Positions 38,442 through 46,652 of a stretch of 64,000 nt of DNA are shown piece by piece. Every line of letters begins with the position of its first letter. The stretch's first letter is position 1. Made by a program: the position numbers and the translations under genes. The notes beneath the pieces were generated by a model that was not told the origin of the DNA, searched no databases, and saw nothing but the letters and a program-made list of their open reading frames with translations. Source of the stretch: Rosistilla oblonga. Its GTDB lineage: Bacteria; Planctomycetota; Planctomycetia; Pirellulales; Pirellulaceae. Location: NCBI RefSeq assembly GCF_007751715.1, contig NZ_CP036292.1, positions 868,001 through 932,000 of the forward strand, written 5' to 3'.

Positions 38442-39650
38442 ATGCGAACGATCACCTTTGCTGTCTGCCTGCTGTTGATCCCGGCTGCCGCGTGGAGCGA
38501 CGACTGGTTGGGCTTCCGTGGTTTTGGCGGCCGCGCCGACTCGCCGCAGTCCAATCCGCCGGCAGAGTTTTCAGCTGAAGAGGGAAAGAATATTGCTTGG
38601 AGGACCGAGACGGTCGGTCGTGGGATCGCCGGTCCGTTGGTTGTTGGCGATCTGGTGATCGCGACCAGCTGTGGCGGGATCGACGAACGAGACATCTCGG
38701 TCGAAGCCTTTGATGCGGCCAGTGGCAAGCGAGTTTGGGTGCGGACGCTGTTGGCATTGGGCCGGCCGTTTACGCATCCGACCAGTGCCAACGCCGCTCC
38801 GACTCCAGCCAGCGACGGCGAGAAGATCTTCGCTCTTTATAGTTCCTGCGATCTGGTCTGCTTGGATCGCGAGGGGGGAATCGTTTGGTACCGCGGGCTG
38901 GGCGTCGATCATCCCAAGACGGGGAGCGACGTTAGCATGAGCAGTTCGCCGGTGGTGATCGACGACGTGGTAATGGTTCAACTGGAATGCCAAGGGGATT
39001 CGTTTGTTGCAGGGTTGGACAAAAACAGCGGAGAAACGCTGTGGCATCTCGATCGGCCGCGGGTTGCCAATTTCGCTTCGCCGATCGCGGTTCCGTTGCC
39101 CAGCGGTCGGCAGGCCCTGTTCCTCTCCTGCTCTCAGTCGGCGACAATCGTCGACCCGGCCAGCGGAGAAGTGATCTGGGAGACCGAGCTCGATTGCAAG
39201 ACAACGCCATCGGCTTCGGTTGCCGGATCGACGCTGGTCATCCCGACGGCCGGTCTGATCGCGTTTGATTTGACGAGCGATGCGCCGAAGCCCCTGTGGG
39301 AATCGGATCGCTTGAAAGCTCGCAGCGCCAGCCCGGTGATCTCCGGCAATCGCATCTACCTGGCTCAAGGTTCGGTCCTGGTAGCAGGCGATTTGGCTAG
39401 CGGAGACGAGGTTTGGAAGCAGCGGATCAAGGGGATTGGATCGCAATGGGCGACTCCCGTTGCCACCCAGACCGGCCTGTTTGTATTTGATGACAAAGGA
39501 AATTGCGCGGTCGTGAAAGACAACGGCGACGAAGCGGAGGTGCTGGCGGTCTCGAAGATCGACGGCCCGATGCTCGCTTCGCCAGCGGTCTCCGGCGACG
39601 CGATCTTTGCCCGCACCGAAAACGCACTTTGGAAAATTGCCACGAAATGA
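38442..39650 (+). CDS. Secreted PQQ-like beta-propeller protein
   Basis: A 402-residue exported protein (signal MRTITFAVCLLLIPAAAWSD). The mature part is an eight-bladed-type propeller of PQQ-binding-like repeats: DWLGFRGFGGRADSPQSNPP at the start, then blades such as VEAFDAASGKRVWVRTLLAL, FALYSSCDLVCLDREGGIVW and VAGDLASGDEVWKQRIKGIG. Tryptophan-docking GK..W and GE..W turns recur. No dehydrogenase residues are evident, so it is more likely a structural or binding propeller than an active quinoprotein. The stop overlaps the aroA start as ATGA. Confidence 0.87.
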   Translation: MRTITFAVCLLLIPAAAWSDDWLGFRGFGGRADSPQSNPPAEFSAEEGKNIAWRTETVGRGIAGPLVVGDLVIATSCGGIDERDISVEAFDAASGKRVWVRTLLALGRPFTHPTSANAAPTPASDGEKIFALYSSCDLVCLDREGGIVWYRGLGVDHPKTGSDVSMSSSPVVIDDVVMVQLECQGDSFVAGLDKNSGETLWHLDRPRVANFASPIAVPLPSGRQALFLSCSQSATIVDPASGEVIWETELDCKTTPSASVAGSTLVIPTAGLIAFDLTSDAPKPLWESDRLKARSASPVISGNRIYLAQGSVLVAGDLASGDEVWKQRIKGIGSQWATPVATQTGLFVFDDKGNCAVVKDNGDEAEVLAVSKIDGPMLASPAVSGDAIFARTENALWKIATK

Positions 39651-40960
39651 GTGAGTCCTCGCAAACGACTGTCGAAGTTCAACCCAGCGGCCAGGTCAAC
39701 GGATCGATCCGCCCGCCGGGATCCAAGAGTTTGACCAATCGGGCGCTGATCTGCGCCGCCTTGGCCCGCGGCACGACGCATCTGACAGGTGTTCTCCGCA
39801 GCGAGGATACCGAGGTGATGATCGATGCGCTGCGTCAGTTGGACGTGCGGATCGATCTCAGCCCCGATGGCCGCGTTGCCGATGTCAGCGGGATCGGCGG
39901 ATCCGATGCCTCGCACAAGGCGGAGGTTTATGTCGCCAACAGCGGAACGACGATCCGGTTCCTGACGGCGATGCTCTCCGCGCTCGGCGGCAACTACCGT
40001 TTGCATGGCATCGACCGCATGCACCAGCGACCGATCGGCGATCTGTTGACGGCGATCAACCAGACCGGCGGTGGTGCCAGCAGCGAACAAGGGGATGGAT
40101 GTCCGCCGGTTCGAATCGACAGTCAGGGTTGGCAGGGGGGCAAGGTGACTGTCGGCGGGAATGTCTCCAGCCAATACCTCAGCGGAATCATGATGGCCGC
40201 ACCGTTGAGTCGTAGGCCGTTGGAGATTCACGTCGAGGGCGAATTGGTGTCGCGTCCCTACGTTGATATGACGCTGGCGGTGATTCGGTCCTTTGGCGTC
40301 GACGTGACCGAGACGACGCCGGGCGTCTTCGCGGTCCAAGCCCCTTGCGTCTACCAAGCGATCGAATATGACATCGAACCCGATGCGTCGGCGGCCAGTT
40401 ATTTTTGGGCGGCTGCGGCGGTCAGTGGTGGAACGGTCAAAGTCGAAGGGCTGACGCGGGCCGCGTTGCAGGGAGACGTTGGCTTCGTCGACTGCTTGGC
40501 CAAGATGGGCTGCACTGTGTCCGATGCGTCCGATGGGATCACCGTTGCCGCCGGCGGCCCGCTGCGCGGGATCGATGTCGACATGAACCAGATCAGCGAT
40601 ACCGTGCAAACACTGTCGGTGGTCGCGTTGTTTGCCGAGGGGCCGACGACGATTCACGGCGTCGCGCACAACCGCTTCAAGGAGACCGATCGGATCACCG
40701 ACTTGGCGACCGAGTTGCGAAAATTGGGAGCGACGATCGAAGAGTTTGACGACGGGCTGAAAATTACCCCAGGCCCGTTGCGAGCGGCTACACTGGAGAC
40801 CTACAACGATCACCGGATGGCGATGAGCTTTGCCGTTGGGGGACTGCGTGCCCCCGGTATCCAGATCAAAAATCCGGCCTGCACCGCCAAAACGTACCCC
40901 GAGTACTTTGCCGATCTGCAGCGATTGACCGGCCAAAGCCATCATTGGACTGCAGGCTGA
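39647..40960 (+). CDS. aroA: 3-phosphoshikimate 1-carboxyvinyltransferase (EPSP synthase)
   Basis: A 437-residue EPSP synthase that joins shikimate 3-phosphate and phosphoenolpyruvate. Motifs: IRPPGSKSLTNRALICAALA (residues about 22-41), VANSGTTIRFLTAMLSALGG, GGNVSSQYLSGIMMAAPL, YDIEPDASAASYFWAAAAV, NRFKETDRITDLATELRKLG and ETYNDHRMAMSFAVGGL. The start is the ATG that overlaps the propeller gene stop (ATGA), which fits the expected length; a longer frame would run inside the propeller gene. Overlap suggests translational coupling to a secreted protein, an odd pairing. A long perfect hairpin follows 24 bases after the stop. Confidence 0.96.
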   Translation: MSESSQTTVEVQPSGQVNGSIRPPGSKSLTNRALICAALARGTTHLTGVLRSEDTEVMIDALRQLDVRIDLSPDGRVADVSGIGGSDASHKAEVYVANSGTTIRFLTAMLSALGGNYRLHGIDRMHQRPIGDLLTAINQTGGGASSEQGDGCPPVRIDSQGWQGGKVTVGGNVSSQYLSGIMMAAPLSRRPLEIHVEGELVSRPYVDMTLAVIRSFGVDVTETTPGVFAVQAPCVYQAIEYDIEPDASAASYFWAAAAVSGGTVKVEGLTRAALQGDVGFVDCLAKMGCTVSDASDGITVAAGGPLRGIDVDMNQISDTVQTLSVVALFAEGPTTIHGVAHNRFKETDRITDLATELRKLGATIEEFDDGLKITPGPLRAATLETYNDHRMAMSFAVGGLRAPGIQIKNPACTAKTYPEYFADLQRLTGQSHHWTAG

Positions 40961-40984
40961 TCGAGGTCGTCGTTTGTGCCGATG

Positions 40985-41045
40985 GTCGCCTTTCGCTCCG
41001 CGAAAGAGCGCACAGCAAACGCTCTTTCGCGGAGCGAAAGGCGAC
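40985..41045. repeat. Perfect 26-bp inverted repeat (hairpin)
   Basis: The arms 40985-41010 and 41020-41045 are exact complements around a 9-base loop (CACAGCAAA). The core is CTTTCGCTCCGCGAAAG and its complement. It has no T-run on either side, so it is not a standard terminator. It lies between aroA and the sulfatase. The motif looks like a dispersed planctomycete palindrome. Confidence 0.88.
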
Positions 41046-41100
41046 TGTCGATGCGCTCTCAAGCTGTTTGGAAATTTCCCCACATCGAGAATCACAATCC

Positions 41101-42495
41101 ATGAAACCTCAACCCCATTGGCGTCGGCCGATCCTCTTCGCACTGTTTACATTTGTCGCGGTTTGCAGCTTCGGTTTGGCGCGATCGAGCCACGCGGCCG
41201 ACACGACAACGCCTCCAAACATCGTGATGTTGATCTCCGACGATCAAGCCTGGGGCGACTACAGTTTCATGGGGCACGATGCGATCCAGACGCCCAATCT
41301 GGATCGGCTTGCCAAACAGAGCGTCTTGTTTCGTCGTGGTTATGTGCCGACAGCACTCTGCCGGCCTTCATTGCTCACGTTGATCAACGGACGCTACGCG
41401 TCGCAACACGGCGTGACCGGAAACGATCCATCGCCGAAATATTCGAAGCCGGGAACGCCCGAAAACGATCAACAACGCGCTCAACTGATCTCTTACCTCG
41501 ACCGCTTCCCTACCGTACCGCAGATCCTCGGCCGCGACGGCTACTTGAGCATGCAGTCGGGCAAGTGGTGGGAAGGCAACTACAAACACGGCGGGTTCAC
41601 TCACGGGATGACTCGCGGTTTCCCTCAGCCCGGCGGTCGACATGGCGATGATGGACTGAAGATCGGACGCGCGGGGATGCAACCGGTAACCGAATTTATC
41701 GACATGGCAGTCGAAGAGAAGAAGCCGTTTTATCTGTGGTACGCTCCCTTCCTGCCCCACACGCCGCATAATCCGCCGAAGCGAATTCTGGACAAATACA
41801 CGCAGCCCGGTCGTTCCGCGTCGGTGGCGAAATATTATGCGATGTGCGATTGGTTCGATGAGACCTGTGGCCAGGTGATCGATCATTTGGATGCAAAGGG
41901 ATTGCGAGAAAACACGCTGATCGTCTACGTCACCGACAACGGTTGGATCCAAGACCCAAACAGTTCGAGATACGCGGCGCGATCGAAGCAGACCCCTTAC
42001 GAAGGGGGCATCCGCACGCCGATTATGTTCTCTTGGCCGGGCAAGCTGAAGCCGGCCGATCGGGATGAACTGTGCAGCAGTTTGGACATCGTGCCGACGG
42101 TTTTGGCGGCGGCGGGAGCTGAAGTGCCGGCCGGTCTGCCGGGGCTGAATCTGATGCCTGAAATGACTAGCGGCGAGAAGATCGACCGCCAGCGGATCTT
42201 CGGCGAAAGCTTCGCTCACGATATCGCCGACATCGAAAATCCCGAGGCGTCTCTGCTGTATCGCTGGTGCATCGAGGGGCGGTGGAAACTGCTGCTGACC
42301 TACGATGGGGAAGTCAATCGCTATCAAACGACGCATCCGCGGACCGAGCGACGTCCGCAATTGTTCGATCTGATCGCCGATCCGGCGGAGGAGAAGAACC
42401 TGGCGGCGGAGAACCCAGCGGTTGTCAAGCGTCTTGCCGATGCGATCGAGGCATGGTATCCAGTAACCCAACGTAAGACACAAACCACGTTTTAA
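41101..42495 (+). CDS. Sulfatase, secreted, with atypical CxPSL active-site motif
   Basis: A 464-residue secreted sulfatase (signal MKPQPHWRRPILFALFTFVA, cleavage near ARSSHA). The metal site is PNIVMLISDDQAWGDYSFMG (residues about 39-58). The catalytic motif reads C87-R-P-S-L: Cys is present but the usual Arg at +4 of CxPxR is replaced by Leu. This variant is found in a subset of bacterial sulfatases, and whether Cys is converted to formylglycine is not certain. Other markers: SGKWWEGNYKHGGFTHG, FYLWYAPFLPHTPHNPP, LIVYVTDNGW, LFDLIADPAEEKNLAAENP. The start was set at the ATG giving a normal signal peptide; a longer frame crosses the hairpin. Confidence 0.9.
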   Translation: MKPQPHWRRPILFALFTFVAVCSFGLARSSHAADTTTPPNIVMLISDDQAWGDYSFMGHDAIQTPNLDRLAKQSVLFRRGYVPTALCRPSLLTLINGRYASQHGVTGNDPSPKYSKPGTPENDQQRAQLISYLDRFPTVPQILGRDGYLSMQSGKWWEGNYKHGGFTHGMTRGFPQPGGRHGDDGLKIGRAGMQPVTEFIDMAVEEKKPFYLWYAPFLPHTPHNPPKRILDKYTQPGRSASVAKYYAMCDWFDETCGQVIDHLDAKGLRENTLIVYVTDNGWIQDPNSSRYAARSKQTPYEGGIRTPIMFSWPGKLKPADRDELCSSLDIVPTVLAAAGAEVPAGLPGLNLMPEMTSGEKIDRQRIFGESFAHDIADIENPEASLLYRWCIEGRWKLLLTYDGEVNRYQTTHPRTERRPQLFDLIADPAEEKNLAAENPAVVKRLADAIEAWYPVTQRKTQTTF

Positions 42496-42589
42496 ACCAA
42501 TGGTTGCCAAATCTTGATTCGTTGGGGTTGTGTGCCACCGCTTCCAGCCCCGACGACGATTCTTAGGTCCTTTTCTTTTTAGAGACCAA

Positions 42590-42612
42590 GCAGTCCCGCC
42601 GGGCGGGACTGC
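42590..42612. repeat. Short perfect palindrome upstream of queA
   Basis: GCAGTCCCGCC, G, GGCGGGACTGC: 11-base arms with a one-base centre. It is located between the sulfatase stop and the queA GTG. There is no U-run after it in either direction. Confidence 0.8.
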
Positions 42613-42677
42613 GCCAGAACTTGGCCAGGGCGGCACCCCAATGCAGCCAACGGAAGCCTCCAGCCAAGCCAAGTCCT

Positions 42678-43730
42678 GTGAGCGAACTCGATCTCTACGA
42701 TTACCAGTTGCCCCGCGAACTGATCGCGCAACATCCGCTGTCCCAACGCGCCGACGCCCGTTTGATGGTCGTCGACCGCCGCAGCGGATCGATCGAACAT
42801 CATTACGTTCGCGATCTGCCGTCGCTTGTCGAGCCGAACGACGTGATGGTCTTCAACGACAGCCGCGTGATCCCCGCGCGACTGGTCGGGCTGCGGTCGC
42901 AAACCGGCGGCCGCTGGCAGGGGCTGTTTGTCCGCAAAGACAATGAGACCGGGTTGTGGGAGATTCTCAGTCGGACTCGCGGGAAGTTGAAGGTTGGCGA
43001 GCAGATCACGCTAGAGGATCGCGACGCGCGACCTGTGGAGACTTTGGAAGTGATCGCCCGACTGCCCGACGGGCACCTCGCCGTGCGACCGGGCAGCGAC
43101 GGCGAACCGGCTGAACTGTTGGAACGCTTCGGCCGCGTGCCGCTGCCTCCCTACATCCGCGAGGGGCAGATGGTCGACGACGACGTGAAGACCTATCAAA
43201 CGGTCTTCGCTCGCGATCCCGGATCGATCGCCGCGCCGACGGCTGGGCTGCACTTCACCCCGGAACTGCTGAAGCAATTGCAGGCCAAGGGAGTTCAATC
43301 GCATGCGGTCACGCTGCACGTTGGGATCGGCACCTTCCGTCCCGTGCAAACCGAAACGCTCGACGAGCACGAGATGCATTACGAGTGGGCCAGCATCTCC
43401 GCCGAGACGGCAGAGAAATTGAACGCCGCCCGAGCTGCTGGCGGCCGCGTTCTGGCGGTCGGGACGACTTCGGTCCGGACGCTGGAAACCGTCGCCGCGG
43501 AAAACGATCAACTGGTTGGCTGGACCGGCATGACAAATCTGTTTGTCCGCCCGCCGTACAAGTTTGGAGCTGTCGATCGCATGCTCACCAACTTTCATCT
43601 TCCCAAGAGCACGCTGTTGATGCTGGTCAGTGCCTTCGCCGGACGCGAACTGATCATGGAAGCGTACGCCGCGGCGATTGCCGAAGAGTATCGCTTTTTC
43701 AGCTACGGCGACGCGATGCTGATTATCTAG
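42678..43730 (+). CDS. queA: S-adenosylmethionine:tRNA ribosyltransferase-isomerase (QueA)
   Basis: A 350-residue QueA that transfers and isomerises the ribosyl group of SAM onto preQ1-tRNA, giving epoxyqueuosine-tRNA. Motifs: YDYQLPRELIAQHPLSQRAD (about 5-24), VFNDSRVIPARLVGLR, SIAAPTAGLHFTPELLKQLQ, HVGIGTFRPVQTETLDEHEM, GTTSVRTLETVA, and LTNFHLPKSTLLMLVSAFAG with the C-terminal YRFFSYGDAMLII. The GTG at 42678 begins VSELDLYDYQL, which matches family length; the frame upstream adds an unlike 19 residues. Downstream genes (Nudix-like, Rpn) follow closely on the same strand. Confidence 0.95.
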   Translation: MSELDLYDYQLPRELIAQHPLSQRADARLMVVDRRSGSIEHHYVRDLPSLVEPNDVMVFNDSRVIPARLVGLRSQTGGRWQGLFVRKDNETGLWEILSRTRGKLKVGEQITLEDRDARPVETLEVIARLPDGHLAVRPGSDGEPAELLERFGRVPLPPYIREGQMVDDDVKTYQTVFARDPGSIAAPTAGLHFTPELLKQLQAKGVQSHAVTLHVGIGTFRPVQTETLDEHEMHYEWASISAETAEKLNAARAAGGRVLAVGTTSVRTLETVAAENDQLVGWTGMTNLFVRPPYKFGAVDRMLTNFHLPKSTLLMLVSAFAGRELIMEAYAAAIAEEYRFFSYGDAMLII

Positions 43731-43762
43731 AGACGGCAAATCCAAATGTTAGGAATCAATCG

Positions 43763-44374
43763 ATGAGTACAGAAGAGCAGATCCTTGTCATCCCGACTTC
43801 GGTGATCGAAGCGTTGGGAGCGTTTGAAGGCTTTGAGCCCGACGTCGACCGCTACCTGAAGCCGTTGTTGGCGAGCGACCAGTTGAGCTTTCAACCACGC
43901 AGCCAGATGGAAGAGGATCCGTCGTTCAAGCAATTGATTCCTTATGTCGTCTTGGAGTGGACCGATTCGGACGGCCTGGTGCATCTGTTTCGCTACACCC
44001 GTGGCAGCGGCCAAGGGGAAAAGCGATTGCACGCGAAGCGAAGCGTTGGGATCGGCGGGCACATCTCGTCGGAAGACGCCGACAGCAGCGACTTGTATCG
44101 GACCGGAATGCTGCGGGAATTGAACGAAGAACTGGTGATCGAATCGAAGTACGAAGAACAGGTCGTCGGTTTGATCTACGACCCGTCGACCGCTGTCGGC
44201 CGAGTTCACTTGGGGGTCGTCCACCTGATGAAAATGGAATCGGCTGACGTCCGCAACAACGAATCGGGGCTCGTCGATTCGGGCTTCGCACCGCTGGCGG
44301 AGCTGATCAGCCAACGCGACCATTTCGAAATCTGGTCCCAGTTGTGCCTGGATCATTTGTATCCGCAGACCTAG
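43763..44374 (+). CDS. Nudix/MutT-like protein (COG4112-type)
   Basis: A 203-residue protein. LFRYTRGSGQGEKRLHAKRS then VGIGGHISSEDADSS and GMLRELNEELVIESKYEEQV form a Nudix-like box. The pattern is G-x5-E followed by 13 residues, not the usual 7, before RELNEE, so the loop carries a 6-residue insertion (DADSSD). Flanking sequence LIYDPSTAVGRVHLGVVHLM is as in the predicted MutT-family phosphoesterases of COG4112. A TTAGGA site 8 bases upstream supports the ATG. It follows queA by 32 bases and precedes the Rpn gene by 47, probably one unit. Substrate unknown; likely a nucleotide-type hydrolase. Confidence 0.83.
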   Translation: MSTEEQILVIPTSVIEALGAFEGFEPDVDRYLKPLLASDQLSFQPRSQMEEDPSFKQLIPYVVLEWTDSDGLVHLFRYTRGSGQGEKRLHAKRSVGIGGHISSEDADSSDLYRTGMLRELNEELVIESKYEEQVVGLIYDPSTAVGRVHLGVVHLMKMESADVRNNESGLVDSGFAPLAELISQRDHFEIWSQLCLDHLYPQT

Positions 44375-44421
44375 GAATGTTAGACTTCGGTGGTCCCCTC
44401 GCTCTTCGGAGGACTGCCGCA

Positions 44422-45387
44422 ATGGATGATGACGAATCGATTCATAATCCGCACGATCGGTTTGTGCGGCGTTTGTTAGGCGAGCTGGATCGTGTTCGCG
44501 ATCTCGTCCGTTGGCAACTGCCGGCGGAGGTTCTGGCGGAGCTGGATTTGGAGAGCATTCGTCCGGCTAAGGAGTCGTTTGTCGACATCGCACTTCGCGA
44601 AGGACTCTCGGATCTCGTCTTCGATGTCAAACTGTCTCGGGGCGACGATGCTTTTGTGGTGTTGTTGTTCGAGCACAAATCGACAGCCGATCCGCAGACG
44701 ATCTTCCAGGTGCTGCGATACATCGTCGGCATCAATGACCAGCGATTGCGGAGCGGTCAGCCGTTGTGCTGCGTGATTCCGCTGGTCTTCTACCACGGCC
44801 GCAGCCCCTGGAACGTTGCTCGGACCATGCAGGAACTGGTTGAATCGCCGGAACCTTTACGTGGTTTTGTTCCCAGTTTCACGATGCCGCTGCTCGATTT
44901 GAGCCAATGCAGCGACGAGGAATTGCGAGGCGAATCGGTATTCCTCGCTTACATGGCGCTGCTAAAATATATCAAGCGGGACGAGCTGCCCGAGCGGCTT
45001 CCGGAAATCCTGGAGCTGTTCAGGAAGCTATTGCCTCCCGCGACGGCCTTGCAGAGCTTTGAGACCATTTTGCGATACATTGCGACCGGCACCGATCGGG
45101 TTTCGAAGTCGGAGCTGATCGCCGTCGTTACCCAAGTGCTTCAAGTAGAAGGAACATCGATCATGCCGACGATCGCCGAACAGTGGAAACAGGAAGGCCG
45201 ACAAGAGGGTGAACGCGCAGGTGAGAAGAAGGGAGAGCAGAAGGGGGAGCTGATCGGCCGAATCTTGGTCATGGAAGAAGTCCTGAAGAAGCCTCCGACG
45301 CCGAAAGAGCGGCTGGCCGGCCAAGATCTCCAGCAACTGCAAAGCCAAGTCGACGCGCTCAGCGCAGAGATGCAAAGCCGCCGATAA
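44422..45387 (+). CDS. Rpn family recombination-promoting nuclease (Transposase_31/PDDEXK)
   Basis: A 321-residue Rpn-family protein. The N-terminal DHR-type segment (HNPHDRFVRRLLGELDRVRD) leads into a PDDEXK-like core with D64/D68 (LSDLVFDVKL), E84 and K86 (LLFEHKST), then QVLRYIVGINDQRL and PLVFYHGRSPWN. The C-terminal part ends in a charged repeat (QEGRQEGERAGEKKGEQKGE) characteristic of the family, followed by a coiled segment. A CGGAGGA ribosome site 8 bases before the ATG decides the start. Rpn proteins of E. coli are DNA endonucleases that promote recombination independently of RecA. It stands beside no transposon ends, so it is unlikely to be part of a mobile element here. Confidence 0.9.
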   Translation: MDDDESIHNPHDRFVRRLLGELDRVRDLVRWQLPAEVLAELDLESIRPAKESFVDIALREGLSDLVFDVKLSRGDDAFVVLLFEHKSTADPQTIFQVLRYIVGINDQRLRSGQPLCCVIPLVFYHGRSPWNVARTMQELVESPEPLRGFVPSFTMPLLDLSQCSDEELRGESVFLAYMALLKYIKRDELPERLPEILELFRKLLPPATALQSFETILRYIATGTDRVSKSELIAVVTQVLQVEGTSIMPTIAEQWKQEGRQEGERAGEKKGEQKGELIGRILVMEEVLKKPPTPKERLAGQDLQQLQSQVDALSAEMQSRR

Positions 45388-45684
45388 CCTTTGGCGTCGG
45401 CTTCAAGTCCTCGCTCATTTCTGCTGGGCAGGCAAGAAAACAACCTGAATTGTGGCCCTCCACTGCGAAGCACTGGGGCTGCCGGAACGCTGAGTCTACG
45501 GATGCAGTGGCGCTCCGCGATCTCTAACGAGCATTTAATCGATCGCTCGATCGAGCAGAGGCCGGCAAGTTGTCAGATTGCGTCCCGTGCCCCCTTTGCC
45601 ATGCCGGTGCCCGTGGTCTTTGCGCGGGCAAACCGTTTCAGGGATCAATTTGCCGGAGGAACTATCGAGCGGAGCCCGACGCGA
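45388..45684. other. Convergent intergenic region
   Basis: About 300 bases between the Rpn stop and the TerC stop. No gene, no clear terminator and no copy of the main repeat families were recognised. Confidence 0.45.
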
Positions 45685-46497
45685 TCAAGCGTGCTTGCCG
45701 GCTTCGGCGGCTTGTTGAGCCATCAGCTTCTTTTGGTAGCGACCTTGGATGATGTCGACGACGACCAGTACGACCAGGACGAAGTAGAAGGTGGTCTTCT
45801 GCATCGCTTCGACGTGGTATCCGAAGAAGGTGAGGTGGGCGTTGTGCCCTCCTTCGCTGACCAGCATGATGCCGACGATGAACAGGATGAACAGCCCCAA
45901 CACCTCGTACATGCGGTTGCGTTTTAAGAACTCCGAGACGTGGTCGGCCATCACCATCATCAACACGCCGCTGATCACGATCGCAACGGCCATCACGGCG
46001 ATGCTGTCGGTCAGTGCCATCGCGCTTAAGATCGAATCGAAGGAGAAGACGAGGTTCATCAGGACGATCCAAAAAATGGCGGACCCGACCGTTCGCTGGG
46101 CCGATTCTTCTCCATGCCCGACCTCATGGACCGACAACATGTGATAGATCTCTTTCATCGCGGTGTAGAGGATGAATCCGCCGCCGGCGATCTCGACGAC
46201 GCTAGCCAAGTTGAACGCGCCAAACATCCAAGCCCCTTCGGTATCGCTGCCGATCGTTAGGAAGGGATCTTCAAACGACTTGATCGCTTTGACGACGATG
46301 TACAGCAGCACGATCCGCAATACGATCGCCAGCCCGATTCCCAGCCGCCGCACCTTCTGTTGGCTCTCTTCGGCAACCCGCTTGGATTCGAGCGAGATGT
46401 ACAACAAGTTGTCGAAGCCCAACACCGCCTGCAGGGCAATCAGCATCAGCAATGTCAGCAGGTTGGCCAGAGTAAATAGTTCGGTGATTGCACCCAT
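45685..46497 (-). CDS. TerC family membrane protein
   Basis: A 270-residue integral membrane protein of the TerC family, linked to metal (manganese, tellurite) resistance or efflux. Seven or so helices carry the acidic membrane motifs LQAVLGFDNLLYISLE (about residues 22-37) and NLVFSFDSILSAMALTDSIA, the two conserved aspartate positions of the family. The C-terminal tail is basic and cytoplasmic (YQKKLMAQQAAEAGKHA). MGAITEL is chosen as start because it begins the normal N-terminus; the longer upstream part is unlike the family. Divergent from lnt, 155 bases away. Confidence 0.9.
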   Translation of the reverse strand: MGAITELFTLANLLTLLMLIALQAVLGFDNLLYISLESKRVAEESQQKVRRLGIGLAIVLRIVLLYIVVKAIKSFEDPFLTIGSDTEGAWMFGAFNLASVVEIAGGGFILYTAMKEIYHMLSVHEVGHGEESAQRTVGSAIFWIVLMNLVFSFDSILSAMALTDSIAVMAVAIVISGVLMMVMADHVSEFLKRNRMYEVLGLFILFIVGIMLVSEGGHNAHLTFFGYHVEAMQKTTFYFVLVVLVVVDIIQGRYQKKLMAQQAAEAGKHA

Positions 46498-46652
46498 CGA
46501 TATCTCGCTCGCGGAATTGTGTTCAACAACTTGACGCCTAACAAACTCGCCGAGTAGGGTAGAGGCTCTGAACCGGAAAAACCAGTCCCCAGCGGCATCC
46601 ATCGACTCCCAGTGGCCGCACGCGCAACAAGCGTAACGATGCCAGGAATCTC

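Noticed and set aside
40985-41045. The 26-bp hairpin as an intrinsic terminator of aroA
   Set aside because: There is no T-run after either arm on either strand.
39365-41143. A 592-codon open frame antisense to aroA and the propeller gene
   Set aside because: It lies opposite two clearly recognised genes, is rich in Arg, Gln and His, and has no domain. It is a GC-bias shadow.
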